A stretch of DNA of 62,561 nucleotides, taken from Methanosphaera sp. GTDB lineage: Archaea; Methanobacteriota; Methanobacteria; Methanobacteriales; Methanobacteriaceae. The stretch lies in the NCBI GenBank assembly GCA_017430835.1, contig JAFRMD010000112.1:1-62561 (forward strand), written 5' to 3'. The notes under the pieces are model-generated. The model made no database searches and was not told the origin of the DNA. It was given only the letters and a program-made list of their open reading frames with translations. Below are positions 27,161-36,897 of this stretch, in pieces (position 1 is the stretch's first letter; each line of letters begins with the position of its first letter). The position numbers and the translations under genes were made by a program.

Positions 27161-28151
27161 ATAAAATCACCTATTTTAAATCAATATACTTAATATTAAA
27201 TTTCAGTATATACAATACTTTATAATTTCATCTATTTAATACTTATGTTTAAAACTCAATTTTTTTGGAAAATTATTCAAAAGTTAAATTTTTAAATTGA
27301 TATAACTTATTTAAATCATTTATAACTTAATATATATCATTAAAAAATTTATTAAATATTTATTTAACTTTTAATTTAAAATAAATTCTTTATAAAATTA
27401 TATTAATATTATTAATAGATAATTTAAATTTATTTTACTAAATTAAGATTTTTTAGGGTTTTTTATAAATTTTTATTCTAAAATATTTAGGTAAAACTAA
27501 TAATTATCATAAGATTAATATAATATATAAATATTTATTGATTTTTGACTACATTTTATAATTTTTAAAGAATTAGAATAATATAATTATAAAAAAATTA
27601 ATACAAAAATAGTAATTTTTAATAACTATTCAGTACACTTTTTGAAAGCAATTAGAAAATTAAAATTTCGTCTACGACATATAGGTGTCGTATACTTTTT
27701 TTTAGTCTTTTAACATTTTAAATAATTTCTTGATGTTGAAGATAATAATTTATGATTTATTTAATATTTCATCATAGAATCAGTAGAAATTATTAATTTT
27801 TTTTATTTTTTTCATGGTTATTTTACCAGAACTATAAATATATTTTATAATACATCTTTAAACTTCTTAAAAAGCAACATTAAATTATATCCATCTAAGA
27901 AACATTGATTTTTGGTTGATACTTAATTTTACATAAATATATTTATAAAAAAAAATATACTTAATTATGAGAATTGTATAGTGTAATTAATGAATTTGCT
28001 AAAGTTATAGAATAATAGAATTATCGGTAGATTCTAAAGTTTCATTTATTCATTTATTGCTCAAATAAAATAGTTCTTATATTCAGATATTTCTTAATTT
28101 CGTTAAAGAGTATACATTATTCTTTAGAGTTTAGAAATTGGAGGAAAAATA
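27161..28151. other. Longest gene-free interval (about 990 bp)
   Basis: The interval is AT-rich and lies between the leftward ferredoxin and a rightward secreted-protein gene. I see no ORF of credible length. The only strong feature is a rightward terminator-like hairpin at 27670-27703, implying a transcript that starts within the first half of the gap. GAGG at about 28141 is the ribosome site for the next gene. Confidence 0.5.
27670..27703 (+). terminator. Hairpin plus T-run, possible end of an unannotated small RNA
   Basis: GTCTACGAC (27670-27678) pairs with GTCGTATAC (27687-27695) around the loop ATATAGGT, with one mismatch, and is followed directly by eight T (27696-27703). It points rightward and has no gene upstream on that strand for more than 700 bp. 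Confidence 0.5.
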
Positions 28152-28604
28152 ATGAAGTTTAACAAAATATTTTTAGTAGCAGCACTAGTGCTTGTTGTTT
28201 TGGGAATGGGCGTCGTTGTTGCAGAAAATGTTTCTCTGGGAAGTCATGAATTCACAATTCCCGATGGATTCAAAGTATTAAATTCTACAGACAATATGGT
28301 AATATTATCTCAAGATAATGACCACGCTATTGGAGTAATGATTCCAGAATCAGTTAAAAATAGTGAAGATGCAAAAAAATACCTTGAAAAAGAAGGTTAC
28401 AAATTTATTGGTGAAGAAAAATATACTGCAGATGGTAAAGAAGTCTTACAGCAAAATTATGAATCAGACGGATACACTGTCATGGCATATGTTCTTCCTG
28501 CTGGATCTGACCAATGCATTGTAACTTACACTATTCCATCAAGTGAAACTGCACCTGAAGGAGAAAATAATCCAGTTACCACAATTTTAAACTCAATTCA
28601 TTAA
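28152..28604 (+). CDS. Small secreted protein, paralogue of the 24604 product
   Basis: This 150-residue protein has a clean signal peptide (FLVAALVLVVLGMGVVVAEN). The mature domain (HEFTIPDGFKVLNSTDNMVI, then YLEKEGYKFIGEEKYTADGK) matches the 24604 protein in order and spacing. Function is unknown. The family is probably an extracytoplasmic domain specific to Methanobacteriales. It has a GGAGG Shine-Dalgarno site and is monocistronic. Unlike its paralogue it lacks the Cys at the cleavage site, so it should be freely secreted or anchored by its signal helix. Confidence 0.78.
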   Translation: MKFNKIFLVAALVLVVLGMGVVVAENVSLGSHEFTIPDGFKVLNSTDNMVILSQDNDHAIGVMIPESVKNSEDAKKYLEKEGYKFIGEEKYTADGKEVLQQNYESDGYTVMAYVLPAGSDQCIVTYTIPSSETAPEGENNPVTTILNSIH

Positions 28605-29179
28605 ATAAACTCTTTTTATTTCATTTTTTTTATTGTTCAAGTTGACTATTTTTAAAAAATATTATATTTATCTTGAAGATTGTTATTTCAGAATTTATTG
28701 ACCCTCTTTACTAATTTAATATGATATTAATATTCAGAATACATTAGAAAATTTATTGTCAGGTACTTTAATTTATTTAATTATTAAAAGCAATAATGTT
28801 ATTACAAATATATGTATTACTTATTACTTTTTGAAAAGTATTACCTTTTTTGACAAAAAATTCAAATTTCTTCTAAAAACATATTATTTATACAATTTGA
28901 TATATATGTGATGAACTAGAAATGATATTTTAGAGGGGTTTTTTCACGTAAAGGTTGTCAGAAAAATTATATATTTTACTTCGTTATAGTACGGTTTAAC
29001 GAAGTAAAAATTTTATGGTAAAAATCAGTAATCAGAATTACATAAAAAAATTGAAAATGATATAATAAACTTAACATAATATCTAAAATAATTTTGTTTA
29101 AAAAAATAAAAAGTAGGATCTAATTTTTATAAATTAAAAAATAAATATAAAAACTTGAAAGGTTTTCAGATTAATTATT
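28605..29179. other. Convergent intergenic region (575 bp) with one strong hairpin
   Basis: The region lies between a rightward secreted-protein gene and a leftward CPBP protease gene. It is AT-rich with no ORF. The strong hairpin at 28974-29009 is listed separately. T-rich tracts after 28604 may end the upstream transcript. Confidence 0.45.
28974..29009. repeat. 13-bp perfect inverted repeat
   Basis: TTTTACTTCGTTA (28974-28986) and TAACGAAGTAAAA (28997-29009) are perfect complements around the 10-nt loop TAGTACGGTT. This is the strongest hairpin in the window. It is 170 bp beyond the end of the CPBP gene and 370 bp beyond the secreted-protein gene, so it is not a simple terminator for either. 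Confidence 0.6.
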
Positions 29180-29899
29180 TTATAATAATAGTAATGCTAC
29201 TGGAATTAATGCAGAAAGCAACACGGGCACTACATCAATTAGTAAGTGTGTAATGTATGTCACTGTAATATTCTTTGTTCTTAAGTAGATGATAGGTAAT
29301 ATTGATGAAACTAAACCAATGGATACTAGCAGATGTATTATGTTTAAACCGTAAGCTGGTATGTGGAAAAGTGCAAATAATAACTGTGAAACTATTATTC
29401 CAATAATTATCGAATTTTTACGTGAAGTATGTTTGTAAGCATATGTCATCGCTATTACAAATGCTATGAATTTAAGTAATTCTTCTCCTAATAATTGTAT
29501 AATCATAATTAATAATGATATACTTAATTCTGGACTAAGTGATTTATCTGTTATATTGGGTACTCCTAATGCTGCAAGTATTGATGAGGCCAAAATACTT
29601 AGTGCCATATAAAATATTACCCCGAATATTATAGGAATAATGTCTCTTGTTGTTGGTGCTCTGAATATTGTTTCTAAATTTCCTTTTAAAGTGTATGCTA
29701 CAGGTATTAATGTTGTTAATGTGATAATTATTGCTTTAGGAATATGATATTGCCCCATTGGTATAATAAATGGTGTAGCAGCAGCTATTATTAATCCTGC
29801 AAGTAATATCATTAAATTTTTTTGAGTTAGTTTTGGATTATTTTTATAAAAGGGTATGTCATAATCTCTGTTTTCAAAGAAAAAATATTTTTTATTCAA
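29180..29899 (-). CDS. CPBP family intramembrane metalloprotease
   Basis: This 239-residue integral membrane protein has about seven hydrophobic segments. The CPBP (Abi/Rce1-like) motifs are present: E139-E140 in LGEELLKF, H179 in FALFHIP, and H217/D221 in HLLIDV. Eukaryotic Rce1 cleaves prenylated proteins; bacterial relatives act in bacteriocin immunity or membrane protein maturation. Here the partner is unknown. The Arg usual after EE is replaced by Lys. It is monocistronic. Confidence 0.82.
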   Translation of the reverse strand: MNKKYFFFENRDYDIPFYKNNPKLTQKNLMILLAGLIIAAATPFIIPMGQYHIPKAIIITLTTLIPVAYTLKGNLETIFRAPTTRDIIPIIFGVIFYMALSILASSILAALGVPNITDKSLSPELSISLLIMIIQLLGEELLKFIAFVIAMTYAYKHTSRKNSIIIGIIVSQLLFALFHIPAYGLNIIHLLVSIGLVSSILPIIYLRTKNITVTYITHLLIDVVPVLLSALIPVALLLL

Positions 29900-30161
29900 T
29901 AATCACTCCTCCTATTTATATCTAATTAATAGTATATTATTTACGTTATTTAATAATTTTAGTATTGCTATTTTTTGTTAAAACAATTAAATGAATAAAT
30001 TTTTTTCATGTAATAATGTTCATTAAAAGTAAATAAAACTCATGATTACAGATATCATTTATTTTTATAATACAATTATTTTTTAGTATTTTAAAGAATA
30101 TTTAAATTAAATAAGTTACATAAATGTTAATGTATATCCTTAAGGTATAAGAGGTGAAAAA

Positions 30162-30893
30162 ATGAACATTGTGGATATAATAACTGATTCATTAGCTTAT
30201 CCATTCCAAAATATAATGGCATTTATAGTCTATGCAATTTTGGGAATAATTGCAGGGGTGGCAGTAGGTGGAACCATAGTAGGAATTGTTTTAGGTACTA
30301 AAGTAAATCAAACATTAACTACTGGTATAATAGCAGTAATTGGAATAATTTTAGCTATTATAATTGCATTATTAATTAGTGGATATGAACTAGATATCGT
30401 GAAATTAGGTACTATGAGAAGTTATGAAAGTCCAGAAATAGACTTTGTTAGACAAGTACATAATGGAATTAACTTAGTTATTACAAAACTAGTTTATTAC
30501 TTAATACCATTTATAATAACTCTTGTATTATCTTTAGTATTAGGATTATTCCTTAGAAATTGGATAGTATCCATTATAGCTTTCATAATTTATGTAATAT
30601 TTGCATTTGCTGAATATATGGCTGAATGTAGATTGGCAAAAACAGAGGAGTTAAGTGAAGCATTAGCTGTTGGTGAAGCTATAAATGATATAACAAGAGT
30701 TGGAGTAATAAATGTAGTTTCTGTAACATTAATATTACTAGTAATATCTTTTATCATTTCTTTAATAATATTTTACTTAATGTCCTTTGGAGGGGCTATA
30801 GGATTATTAGGAAGTATATTATTAGGAATATTTGCTGTATACTTTGAATTTGTCACTGGTAGAGCAAAAGGTTTATTATACTCAAACGCTTAA
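30162..30893 (+). CDS. DUF4013 family membrane protein
   Basis: This 243-residue protein has six hydrophobic segments. The N-terminal pattern DSLAYPFQNIMAFIVYAILG matches DUF4013 proteins, which are multiplied in Methanobacteriales. No catalytic residues are evident. The function is unknown. AGGTGAAAAAATG provides a good translation start. It is followed 135 bp later by an EamA-like gene on the same strand. Confidence 0.75.
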   Translation: MNIVDIITDSLAYPFQNIMAFIVYAILGIIAGVAVGGTIVGIVLGTKVNQTLTTGIIAVIGIILAIIIALLISGYELDIVKLGTMRSYESPEIDFVRQVHNGINLVITKLVYYLIPFIITLVLSLVLGLFLRNWIVSIIAFIIYVIFAFAEYMAECRLAKTEELSEALAVGEAINDITRVGVINVVSVTLILLVISFIISLIIFYLMSFGGAIGLLGSILLGIFAVYFEFVTGRAKGLLYSNA

Positions 30894-31028
30894 AAACTAT
30901 TTTTTACTATTTTTTTTCTTAATTTACTTTTTTTTAAAAAAATTTATCCATAAAAGATTATAAATGACTAATTATTTATTCTATTAATTAAATAATATAT
31001 TATAACCTTAAATAACAGTTGATTTAAT

Positions 31029-31454
31029 ATGTGGGATTTAATTATACCTATATTTATTATAGTTGCTTCTAATTGTTTTTATCACATTTGTTCAAAATCT
31101 ACTCCAACTAATTTAAACGCTTTCGGAGCATTAATGGTTACTTATTTAACTGCATCTGTTGTGACGGCTATTATATTAATTTACATGGTTAAACCTGAGA
31201 ATGTTTTATTAGAATTGGGTAAAATTAATTGGACTAGTGTTGTTTTAGGTGTGGCAATTGTTGGTTTAGAAGCAGGTTATTTATTTGCTTATCGTGCTGG
31301 AGGAAATGTAAATACTACTCCACTTATTGCTAACACTACATTAGCAGTTGTATTGATTGTTATTGGAGCTGTACTATATAAGGAAGGAATATCTTTAAAA
31401 CAGATTACTGGTATAGTATTATGTTTAATTGGTATGATAATTATAAACATTTAA
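31029..31454 (+). CDS. Half-size EamA/DMT-type membrane transporter
   Basis: This 141-residue protein has five predicted hydrophobic segments and the EamA half-repeat ending typical of drug/metabolite transporters (VLIVIGAVLYKEGISLKQIT, GIVLCLIGMIIIN). Most family members have two EamA units (10 segments). A single unit implies dual-topology or homodimer function, like SMR proteins. The substrate is unknown. No clear Shine-Dalgarno site precedes the ATG. A 78-residue gene follows after 24 bp. Confidence 0.78.
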   Translation: MWDLIIPIFIIVASNCFYHICSKSTPTNLNAFGALMVTYLTASVVTAIILIYMVKPENVLLELGKINWTSVVLGVAIVGLEAGYLFAYRAGGNVNTTPLIANTTLAVVLIVIGAVLYKEGISLKQITGIVLCLIGMIIINI

Positions 31455-31478
31455 AAAATAATTTATTAGAGGTTTTTA

Positions 31479-31715
31479 ATGAGACAAATTGCTTACAATA
31501 TAGTTGTTTTTCTTCATTTAATGGGTTATTCAGATAACTCTAAGATAAAGTTACTCACTAACATGTATCAAAAAAATTTGGAAATAGAAAATTCAGCATT
31601 AGTAGAAATTGTTAAAAACATAATCGATGATTTAAAAGATAAAAATGTAAATACAAGCATAATTTCTAATTTAGAAGCTTATGTTGAAGAAATTCAATAT
31701 GAAATGACTTATTAA
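31479..31715 (+). CDS. Small hypothetical protein
   Basis: This 78-residue protein is mostly helical, with an acidic C-terminal half (LVEIVKNIIDDLKDKNVNTS). No motif is recognised. AGAGG lies before the ATG. It begins 24 bp after the EamA-like gene and may share its transcript. It is too small to place in a family by eye. Confidence 0.6.
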   Translation: MRQIAYNIVVFLHLMGYSDNSKIKLLTNMYQKNLEIENSALVEIVKNIIDDLKDKNVNTSIISNLEAYVEEIQYEMTY

Positions 31716-31777
31716 TTTTTTTTTGATTAATCAGGATACTCAATAAGTTTAATGAATATGAGAAAATGGTGAATTAT

Positions 31778-32266
31778 ATGAAACTTATTTTTAAACAGAA
31801 AATGTTCAGTTGGTTTGATAGTTATAATGTTTTTGATGAACATAGAAACAAAGTATTCGAAGTTAAGGGTAAATTAGCTTGGGGGCATTGTCAGAAGATA
31901 TATGATTCACATGGTGATGAGGTTGGTATGGTTAAAGAAAAGATTGTTTCAATAACCCCACAATTTAATATCTATAAAAGAGGTAAAAAGATTGGTCAGA
32001 TTAAACGTAAAATATTCCATCTTCTGGGTCCAGGATATGATATCAATTTTTTAGGATGGAAGGTAAATGGTAATATTATTGAGTGGAATTACACAATTAA
32101 AGACTCTCATAATGATGTTGTAGCTACAATTTCTAAGGAATTATTTAATCTAACTGATACTTACGTACTTAATATCAGAAAACCTGAAGATGCTTTATAT
32201 GTATTAATGTTTGCAATAGCTATGGATGCAGAAAAGGATTCTCGAAAAAATAATGTTGATGATTAG
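31778..32266 (+). CDS. LURP-one-related / YxjI-like (DUF567) family protein
   Basis: This protein of about 162 residues is mostly strands and resembles the tubby-like barrel of LURP-one/scramblase relatives: FKQKMFSWFDSYNVFDEHRN, KIYDSHGDEVGMVKEKIVSI, and a terminal helix EDALYVLMFAIAMDA. The family is thought to bind membranes or lipids. No enzymatic role is known. The ATG at 31778 is preferred over 31766 because GGTGA (31768-31772) sits 5 nt before it. Confidence 0.75.
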   Translation: MKLIFKQKMFSWFDSYNVFDEHRNKVFEVKGKLAWGHCQKIYDSHGDEVGMVKEKIVSITPQFNIYKRGKKIGQIKRKIFHLLGPGYDINFLGWKVNGNIIEWNYTIKDSHNDVVATISKELFNLTDTYVLNIRKPEDALYVLMFAIAMDAEKDSRKNNVDD

Positions 32267-32296
32267 AGTTTAAAGTAATTCTAGGATGAAATTTAT

Positions 32297-32944
32297 ATGA
32301 AGAAATTGTGTATTTTTGATTTTGATGGAACATTATTTGATACAATATGTTATGTTTATGAAAACGTTAATGTTATACTTAGAGAGAATGATTTGCCAAC
32401 TCTTAATAATGATAAATTAATTAAACTCTTAGGTGGAAATATTGATCAAATAGTGAGTAAAATATTAGGGGAAGAAAAATCCACTCCGGAAAACATTAAA
32501 AAAATCAGATTGGGATATGAAGAAAGGTGTAGGAAAGTTAAGGATGATTCTTTACCTTATAATGGTATTGTTGAATTACTACATTTATTACAGGAAAAAA
32601 ATATCATATTGGCCATAAATTCTAATAGAAAAACAGAATCAATTAAGTATTTTGTTGATAGACATTTGTCTGATATTGCTTTTCTTGATATCCAGGGTCA
32701 TACATATAATCATCCTTCCAAACCAGATGCTTATGGCATAAATACAATCATAAAAAAATCCAGATTAGAAAAAGAAGATACGGTATATATTGGAGATTCG
32801 TCCACAGATATTAGAACAGCCTGCAATGCAGGTGTTGATTGTGTTATTGTTAAATGGGGATATGGTAATGAAAATGATTATTCTAATGAATATCCCATGG
32901 AAGTAATTGATGAACCTTTAGAATTATTGGAAGTAGTATTATAA
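32297..32944 (+). CDS. HAD family hydrolase, phosphoglycolate phosphatase-like
   Basis: This 215-residue protein has all HAD motifs: FDFDGTLFDT (nucleophile Asp), LAINSNRKT (motif II), SKPDAYGI with the Lys, and VYIGDSSTDIRTA (motif III/IV). A helical C1 cap lies between motifs I and II, so it should act on small phosphorylated metabolites. The substrate is not predictable. Its 3' end is 2 bp from the convergent methyltransferase gene. Confidence 0.88.
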   Translation: MKKLCIFDFDGTLFDTICYVYENVNVILRENDLPTLNNDKLIKLLGGNIDQIVSKILGEEKSTPENIKKIRLGYEERCRKVKDDSLPYNGIVELLHLLQEKNIILAINSNRKTESIKYFVDRHLSDIAFLDIQGHTYNHPSKPDAYGINTIIKKSRLEKEDTVYIGDSSTDIRTACNAGVDCVIVKWGYGNENDYSNEYPMEVIDEPLELLEVVL

Positions 32945-32945
32945 T

Positions 32946-33674
32946 CTATTTTTTTCTTCCTATAATTCCATAATTTAAGTCTCTTATGAAAATTCCTCTT
33001 GAATTTTTCATTTCAGTATCCAATTTTTGTTCTAATTCTTCAAAATCGTATTCTTTGCTAACAAGATCTTGTTTTATCATGCGTGGCTTCATTATTTTAG
33101 CCTGCCATCCTAGGTCACTGCCTGTTTCAGATGTTTGAATTACTTGTTCAGAGAATACTTCTTCTACAATGAGCTCTGATTCTTTGAATAATTGGTATAA
33201 TTGTGAACCTATACTAGTATTTCCACCCTCCTTTTCTATAGTTTTCCAAATTAACTTTTGTATTTTAGAATGTAAGGGGAAGTCTTCCTGTACAAGCAAT
33301 TTACCTTTATCACTTTCCTGGAAGAGTATTTTACCATCATCATTTAGGAAGGGTAACAATTTTTTTATTGTGTTTTCATTTTGGTACATTAAAACCTGTC
33401 TTCCAATTATTCTATCAAATTTTCCAAGTTGTGGTAAATTGTTAATATCTGCACATATAAATTGTATTTTCTCGTTATGAATGTTTTCTTGGGCTGCTTT
33501 TATAACATTTCTATCAATGTCAACACCTATAATTTCTCCATCTTTTCCAACTTTATCCCCGATAAGTACTGATATAGCTCCCGTACCACAGCCAACATCA
33601 AGTATTCTCATTCCTTCTTCTATTTTTGCTTTTTTAATTAATCTATTGGTAAAATCGTTCCTATAACTTTTCAT
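32946..33674 (-). CDS. Class I SAM-dependent methyltransferase
   Basis: This 242-residue protein has motif I ILDVGCGTGAISVLIG near residues 25-40, motif II EIIGVDID, and FICADINN and FDRIIGRQVLMYQ downstream. It belongs to the Methyltransf_11/25 group acting on small molecules, quinones or lipids. The C-terminal 90 residues are variable and define an unknown substrate. It is monocistronic on this strand. Confidence 0.87.
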   Translation of the reverse strand: MKSYRNDFTNRLIKKAKIEEGMRILDVGCGTGAISVLIGDKVGKDGEIIGVDIDRNVIKAAQENIHNEKIQFICADINNLPQLGKFDRIIGRQVLMYQNENTIKKLLPFLNDDGKILFQESDKGKLLVQEDFPLHSKIQKLIWKTIEKEGGNTSIGSQLYQLFKESELIVEEVFSEQVIQTSETGSDLGWQAKIMKPRMIKQDLVSKEYDFEELEQKLDTEMKNSRGIFIRDLNYGIIGRKK

Positions 33675-33971
33675 AATTATCTTTTAATGATTTGTTATAA
33701 TTGGATTTATTTAAATTGATATAAAAATATGTTTATCTGTTAAAATCTATTTTAGGGTCTGTTTTTCAATTAATGTAATAATATTTGATTTTTAATTATT
33801 ATTTAATAATATCATTAATATTTTATCAAAAGAGTTAATCATAATTAATAATGCACTATTTTCAACATTATTAAATAGTTTAATAAACAAACATAGAATT
33901 ATGGATAGATTCAATCTATTCTTCTAGATTACTAAATATGTAAAATAGTATAAGTTATATTTGGTGAAAAT

Positions 33972-34841
33972 ATGAAAAAGCAAATAGGATTTATTTTAGG
34001 CGCTTTAATCCTAATCTTTTTAGTATTAGGAACAGTTAACGCCGGATTCTTAGACTTTTTAGGTGGTGGCAATTCTAATTCTACCGTAGCAGCAGATAAT
34101 AATACATTTGTTGTAGGTTTCGATGCAGAATTCCCTCCTTACGGTTATAAGAATGACAAAGGTGAATATGTAGGTTTTGATTTAGATTTAGCACAAGAAG
34201 TATGTAACAGAAACAATTGGACATTGAAAAAACAACCAATTGACTGGGATGCTAAGGATACAGAATTAAATTCTGGTGCTATTAGTTGTATTTGGAATGG
34301 ATTTACTATAAACGGCAGAGAAGATCAATATACATGGTCTAAACCATATATTGACAACAAACAGGTTATAGTAACTAAAAAATCTTCAAATATTAATAAA
34401 TTATCAGACCTTAAAGATAAAATTGTAGAAACTCAAAAAGATTCTTCAGCTTTATCCGCACTTGAAGGAGATCAAAAATCATTAGCTGACACCTTCAAAA
34501 ACTTAGTTCAAGTAGCAGATTATAACACTGCATTCATGGATTTAGAATCTGGTGCATGTGATGCTATAGCTATGGACGTTGGTGTAGCAAACTATCAAAT
34601 CAACTCTAAGAGCAACCCTTCAGACTATCAAATATTAGATGAAAAAATTTCATCAGAACAGTATGGAGTAGGATTTAAGAAAGGAAACACAGAACTTAGA
34701 GATAAAGTTCAAGCAACTTTAGATGAGATGGAAAAAGATGGAACTATAGCAAAAATAGCTCAAAACTATGAAAAAGATGGAGTTCCTGGATCTCTTATTA
34801 GTAGCACGAATTCAACAGATTCAACCAATGCTACAAACTAA
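33972..34841 (+). CDS. Polar amino-acid ABC transporter, substrate-binding protein
   Basis: This 289-residue protein has a signal peptide (FILGALILIFLVLGTVNAG) and a family 3 solute-binding fold: VGFDAEFPPYGYKNDKGEYV, then GFDLDLAQEV, and NGFTINGREDQYTWSKPY. It captures amino acids outside the membrane. A short Ser/Thr/Asn tail (SSTNSTDSTNATN) with sequons could be glycosylated. It is first of three genes encoding a complete importer. GGTGA lies 5 nt before the ATG. Confidence 0.92.
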   Translation: MKKQIGFILGALILIFLVLGTVNAGFLDFLGGGNSNSTVAADNNTFVVGFDAEFPPYGYKNDKGEYVGFDLDLAQEVCNRNNWTLKKQPIDWDAKDTELNSGAISCIWNGFTINGREDQYTWSKPYIDNKQVIVTKKSSNINKLSDLKDKIVETQKDSSALSALEGDQKSLADTFKNLVQVADYNTAFMDLESGACDAIAMDVGVANYQINSKSNPSDYQILDEKISSEQYGVGFKKGNTELRDKVQATLDEMEKDGTIAKIAQNYEKDGVPGSLISSTNSTDSTNATN

Positions 34842-34870
34842 TTTTATTTATTAATAGGGGATAATAATAT

Positions 34871-35521
34871 ATGCTATTAAGTACTATGGTAGGACAATTA
34901 TTTGAAGGAATGCTTACAACATTAGAAGTATTTCTTCTAACCCTATTATTCTCAATTCCATTAGGTTTACTGGTTGCTGGTGGAAGAATGAGTAGTTTCA
35001 AACCATTAAGGTGGTTGATGAAAGTATACATTTCTATCATGCGTGGTACACCATTAATGTTACAATTAATAGTAGTATTCTTTGCACCATACTATGTTTT
35101 TGGAATGAGTTTATCAGTTGAATACCGTATGGTTGCTGTTATTATAGCTTTCAGTATTAACTATGCAGCTTATTTTGCAGAAATTTTCAGAGGTGGAATA
35201 GAATCCATCCCGAAAGGTCAATATGAAGCGGCACAAGTTCTAGGTTATTCTAGATTTGAAACATTCTTTATTATCATATTGCCTCAAGTATTCAAAATTG
35301 TTCTTCCATCAATAACTAACGAAGTAATTACCCTTGTAAAAGATACATCACTTTCATTTGTAATAGCAATACCGGAAATGTTTACGGTTGCAAAACAAAT
35401 TGCTGCAGCAGAAGCATCAATAGTAGCATTACTAGTAGCAGGAATATTCTATTATGTATTTAATGTTATTGTTGCTTTTGTAATGGAACATTTAGAAAGT
35501 AGATTGGATTATTATGATTAA
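34871..35521 (+). CDS. Polar amino-acid ABC transporter, permease
   Basis: This 216-residue membrane protein is of the HisM/GlnP type with a TMD ahead of the EAA loop ([20 protein letters not shown]). [19 protein letters not shown] matches the conserved RGTPLL region. A single permease gene implies a homodimer. It is placed between the binding protein and ATPase genes, with gaps of 29 and 11 bp. Confidence 0.92.
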   Translation: MLLSTMVGQLFEGMLTTLEVFLLTLLFSIPLGLLVAGGRMSSFKPLRWLMKVYISIMRGTPLMLQLIVVFFAPYYVFGMSLSVEYRMVAVIIAFSINYAAYFAEIFRGGIESIPKGQYEAAQVLGYSRFETFFIIILPQVFKIVLPSITNEVITLVKDTSLSFVIAIPEMFTVAKQIAAAEASIVALLVAGIFYYVFNVIVAFVMEHLESRLDYYD

Positions 35522-35532
35522 GAGGAATATTT

Positions 35533-36216
35533 ATGGCTTTATTAGAAATTAAAAATCTTAAAAAAAGTTTTGATGATAATGTGGTTTTAGAAGATATTTC
35601 TCTTAATGTTTGTAAAGGGGAAGTATTATGTATTATAGGACCTTCAGGTTCAGGTAAATCTACATTACTACGATGTATAACAAACTTAGAAACTCATGAC
35701 AGTGGGGATATTAACTTTGACGGAACATTTGGATTAGTGTTCCAAAATTTTAATCTATTTCCACATCATTCAGTAATGAAAAATATTACTAATGCACCAA
35801 TAAAAGTTCAGAAAAGAGAAAAGGACGAAGTATTTCAGGAAGCTCGTGAACTTCTTAAGAAGATGGGACTGGAAGATAAAGAAGATGCTTATCCATGTGA
35901 ATTATCAGGTGGACAACAACAACGTGTATCTATTGCCAGAGCTTTGGCAATGAATCCAGATATATTATTCTTTGATGAACCTACTTCGGCATTGGATCCA
36001 GAATTAACTGGTGAAATTCTAAAAGTTATTAAGAATTTAGCTGCTGAACACATGACTATGGTAATTGTTACTCATGAAATGAGTTTCGCAAAAAATGTTG
36101 CTGATACAATAATATTTATGGATCAAGGATATATTGTAGAAAGCGGCACACCTGAGGAAGTGTTCTCATCAGATAATCCAAGAATGAAAGAGTTCTTGGG
36201 AAAATTTTATGATTAA
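35533..36216 (+). CDS. Polar amino-acid ABC transporter, ATPase
   Basis: This 227-residue protein has Walker A GPSGSGKS (36-43), a Q-loop in [10 protein letters not shown], the signature LSGGQQQR and Walker [13 protein letters not shown]. It drives the importer of the two upstream genes. Between Walker A and the Q-loop the usual insert is shortened to [14 protein letters not shown], making the protein about 15 residues shorter than HisP/GlnQ relatives. All catalytic motifs are intact. Confidence 0.93.
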   Translation: MALLEIKNLKKSFDDNVVLEDISLNVCKGEVLCIIGPSGSGKSTLLRCITNLETHDSGDINFDGTFGLVFQNFNLFPHHSVMKNITNAPIKVQKREKDEVFQEARELLKKMGLEDKEDAYPCELSGGQQQRVSIARALAMNPDILFFDEPTSALDPELTGEILKVIKNLAAEHMTMVIVTHEMSFAKNVADTIIFMDQGYIVESGTPEEVFSSDNPRMKEFLGKFYD

Positions 36217-36400
36217 TTCAATTAAAGACAAGATTAAATAAATAATCTTTCTTTTACTTTTTTTTTGGAAAAAGAGGACTTGACAAAATTATTTTAAAAG
36301 AAAACAGCATTACTCATAATTCAAATAAAAAAAATATAATCTTTTAATACATTTAAATTACGTCAAGTACTAACAATACAAAAAAAAAGTCAAAGGGGGA

Positions 36401-36808
36401 TTATTTTAAAAAATTCTTTATGGAATCGATGAATTTCCTAACGTCCTCCTCATTGGGTCTGTCTTCATTCATTCCAACAAAACTACCCGGACAATGAAAC
36501 TCAAAACTGGATAAAGAAATGTTAGTATTACTTAAAACATCCTTCATTAATTCATAATTTGATTCCATTATCCCCGAAGTAGAAAAATTAACGAAATCGC
36601 CAACGTTAACCTCAATATTACCCACAAATGAAATGACCTCCGGATCTAAAGAACATCCATAAACGCCACGGCCAAAGAATAACTTGTCCACATCCTCAGT
36701 TAATGGATGTGAAATATCAAGTGCCGGAACATTCAATAATTCTGAAAGGGCATCTGCCAATTTTTTTGTATTTCCTGTTTTGGAATAATATCTTATCGCA
36801 TACTTCAT
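36401..36808 (-). CDS. Flavodoxin family protein
   Basis: This 135-residue protein has the FMN phosphate-binding loop YYSKTGNTKKLADAL at residues 7-21 and a flavodoxin-like alternation of strands and helices. It is likely an electron carrier or oxygen/redox-stress protein in the cytosol. It sits beside the glutathione peroxidase gene on the same strand with an 89-bp gap. Members of this short type occur in many anaerobes. Confidence 0.85.
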   Translation of the reverse strand: MKYAIRYYSKTGNTKKLADALSELLNVPALDISHPLTEDVDKLFFGRGVYGCSLDPEVISFVGNIEVNVGDFVNFSTSGIMESNYELMKDVLSNTNISLSSFEFHCPGSFVGMNEDRPNEEDVRKFIDSIKNFLK

Positions 36809-36897
36809 AATAAATAACTCGCATTTTCAGTCCTATAAACTACACAACAAAGTATAATTTTAGTTCTGCTTATGATAATCTTTTTAAGTTAATATCA

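Noticed and set aside
36278..36368. Inverted repeat ACTTGAC / GTCAAGT spanning 91 bp, considered as a small mobile element related to the IS ends
   Set aside because: Arms are only 7 bp, the match to the IS inverted repeat is partial, and no target duplication is seen.
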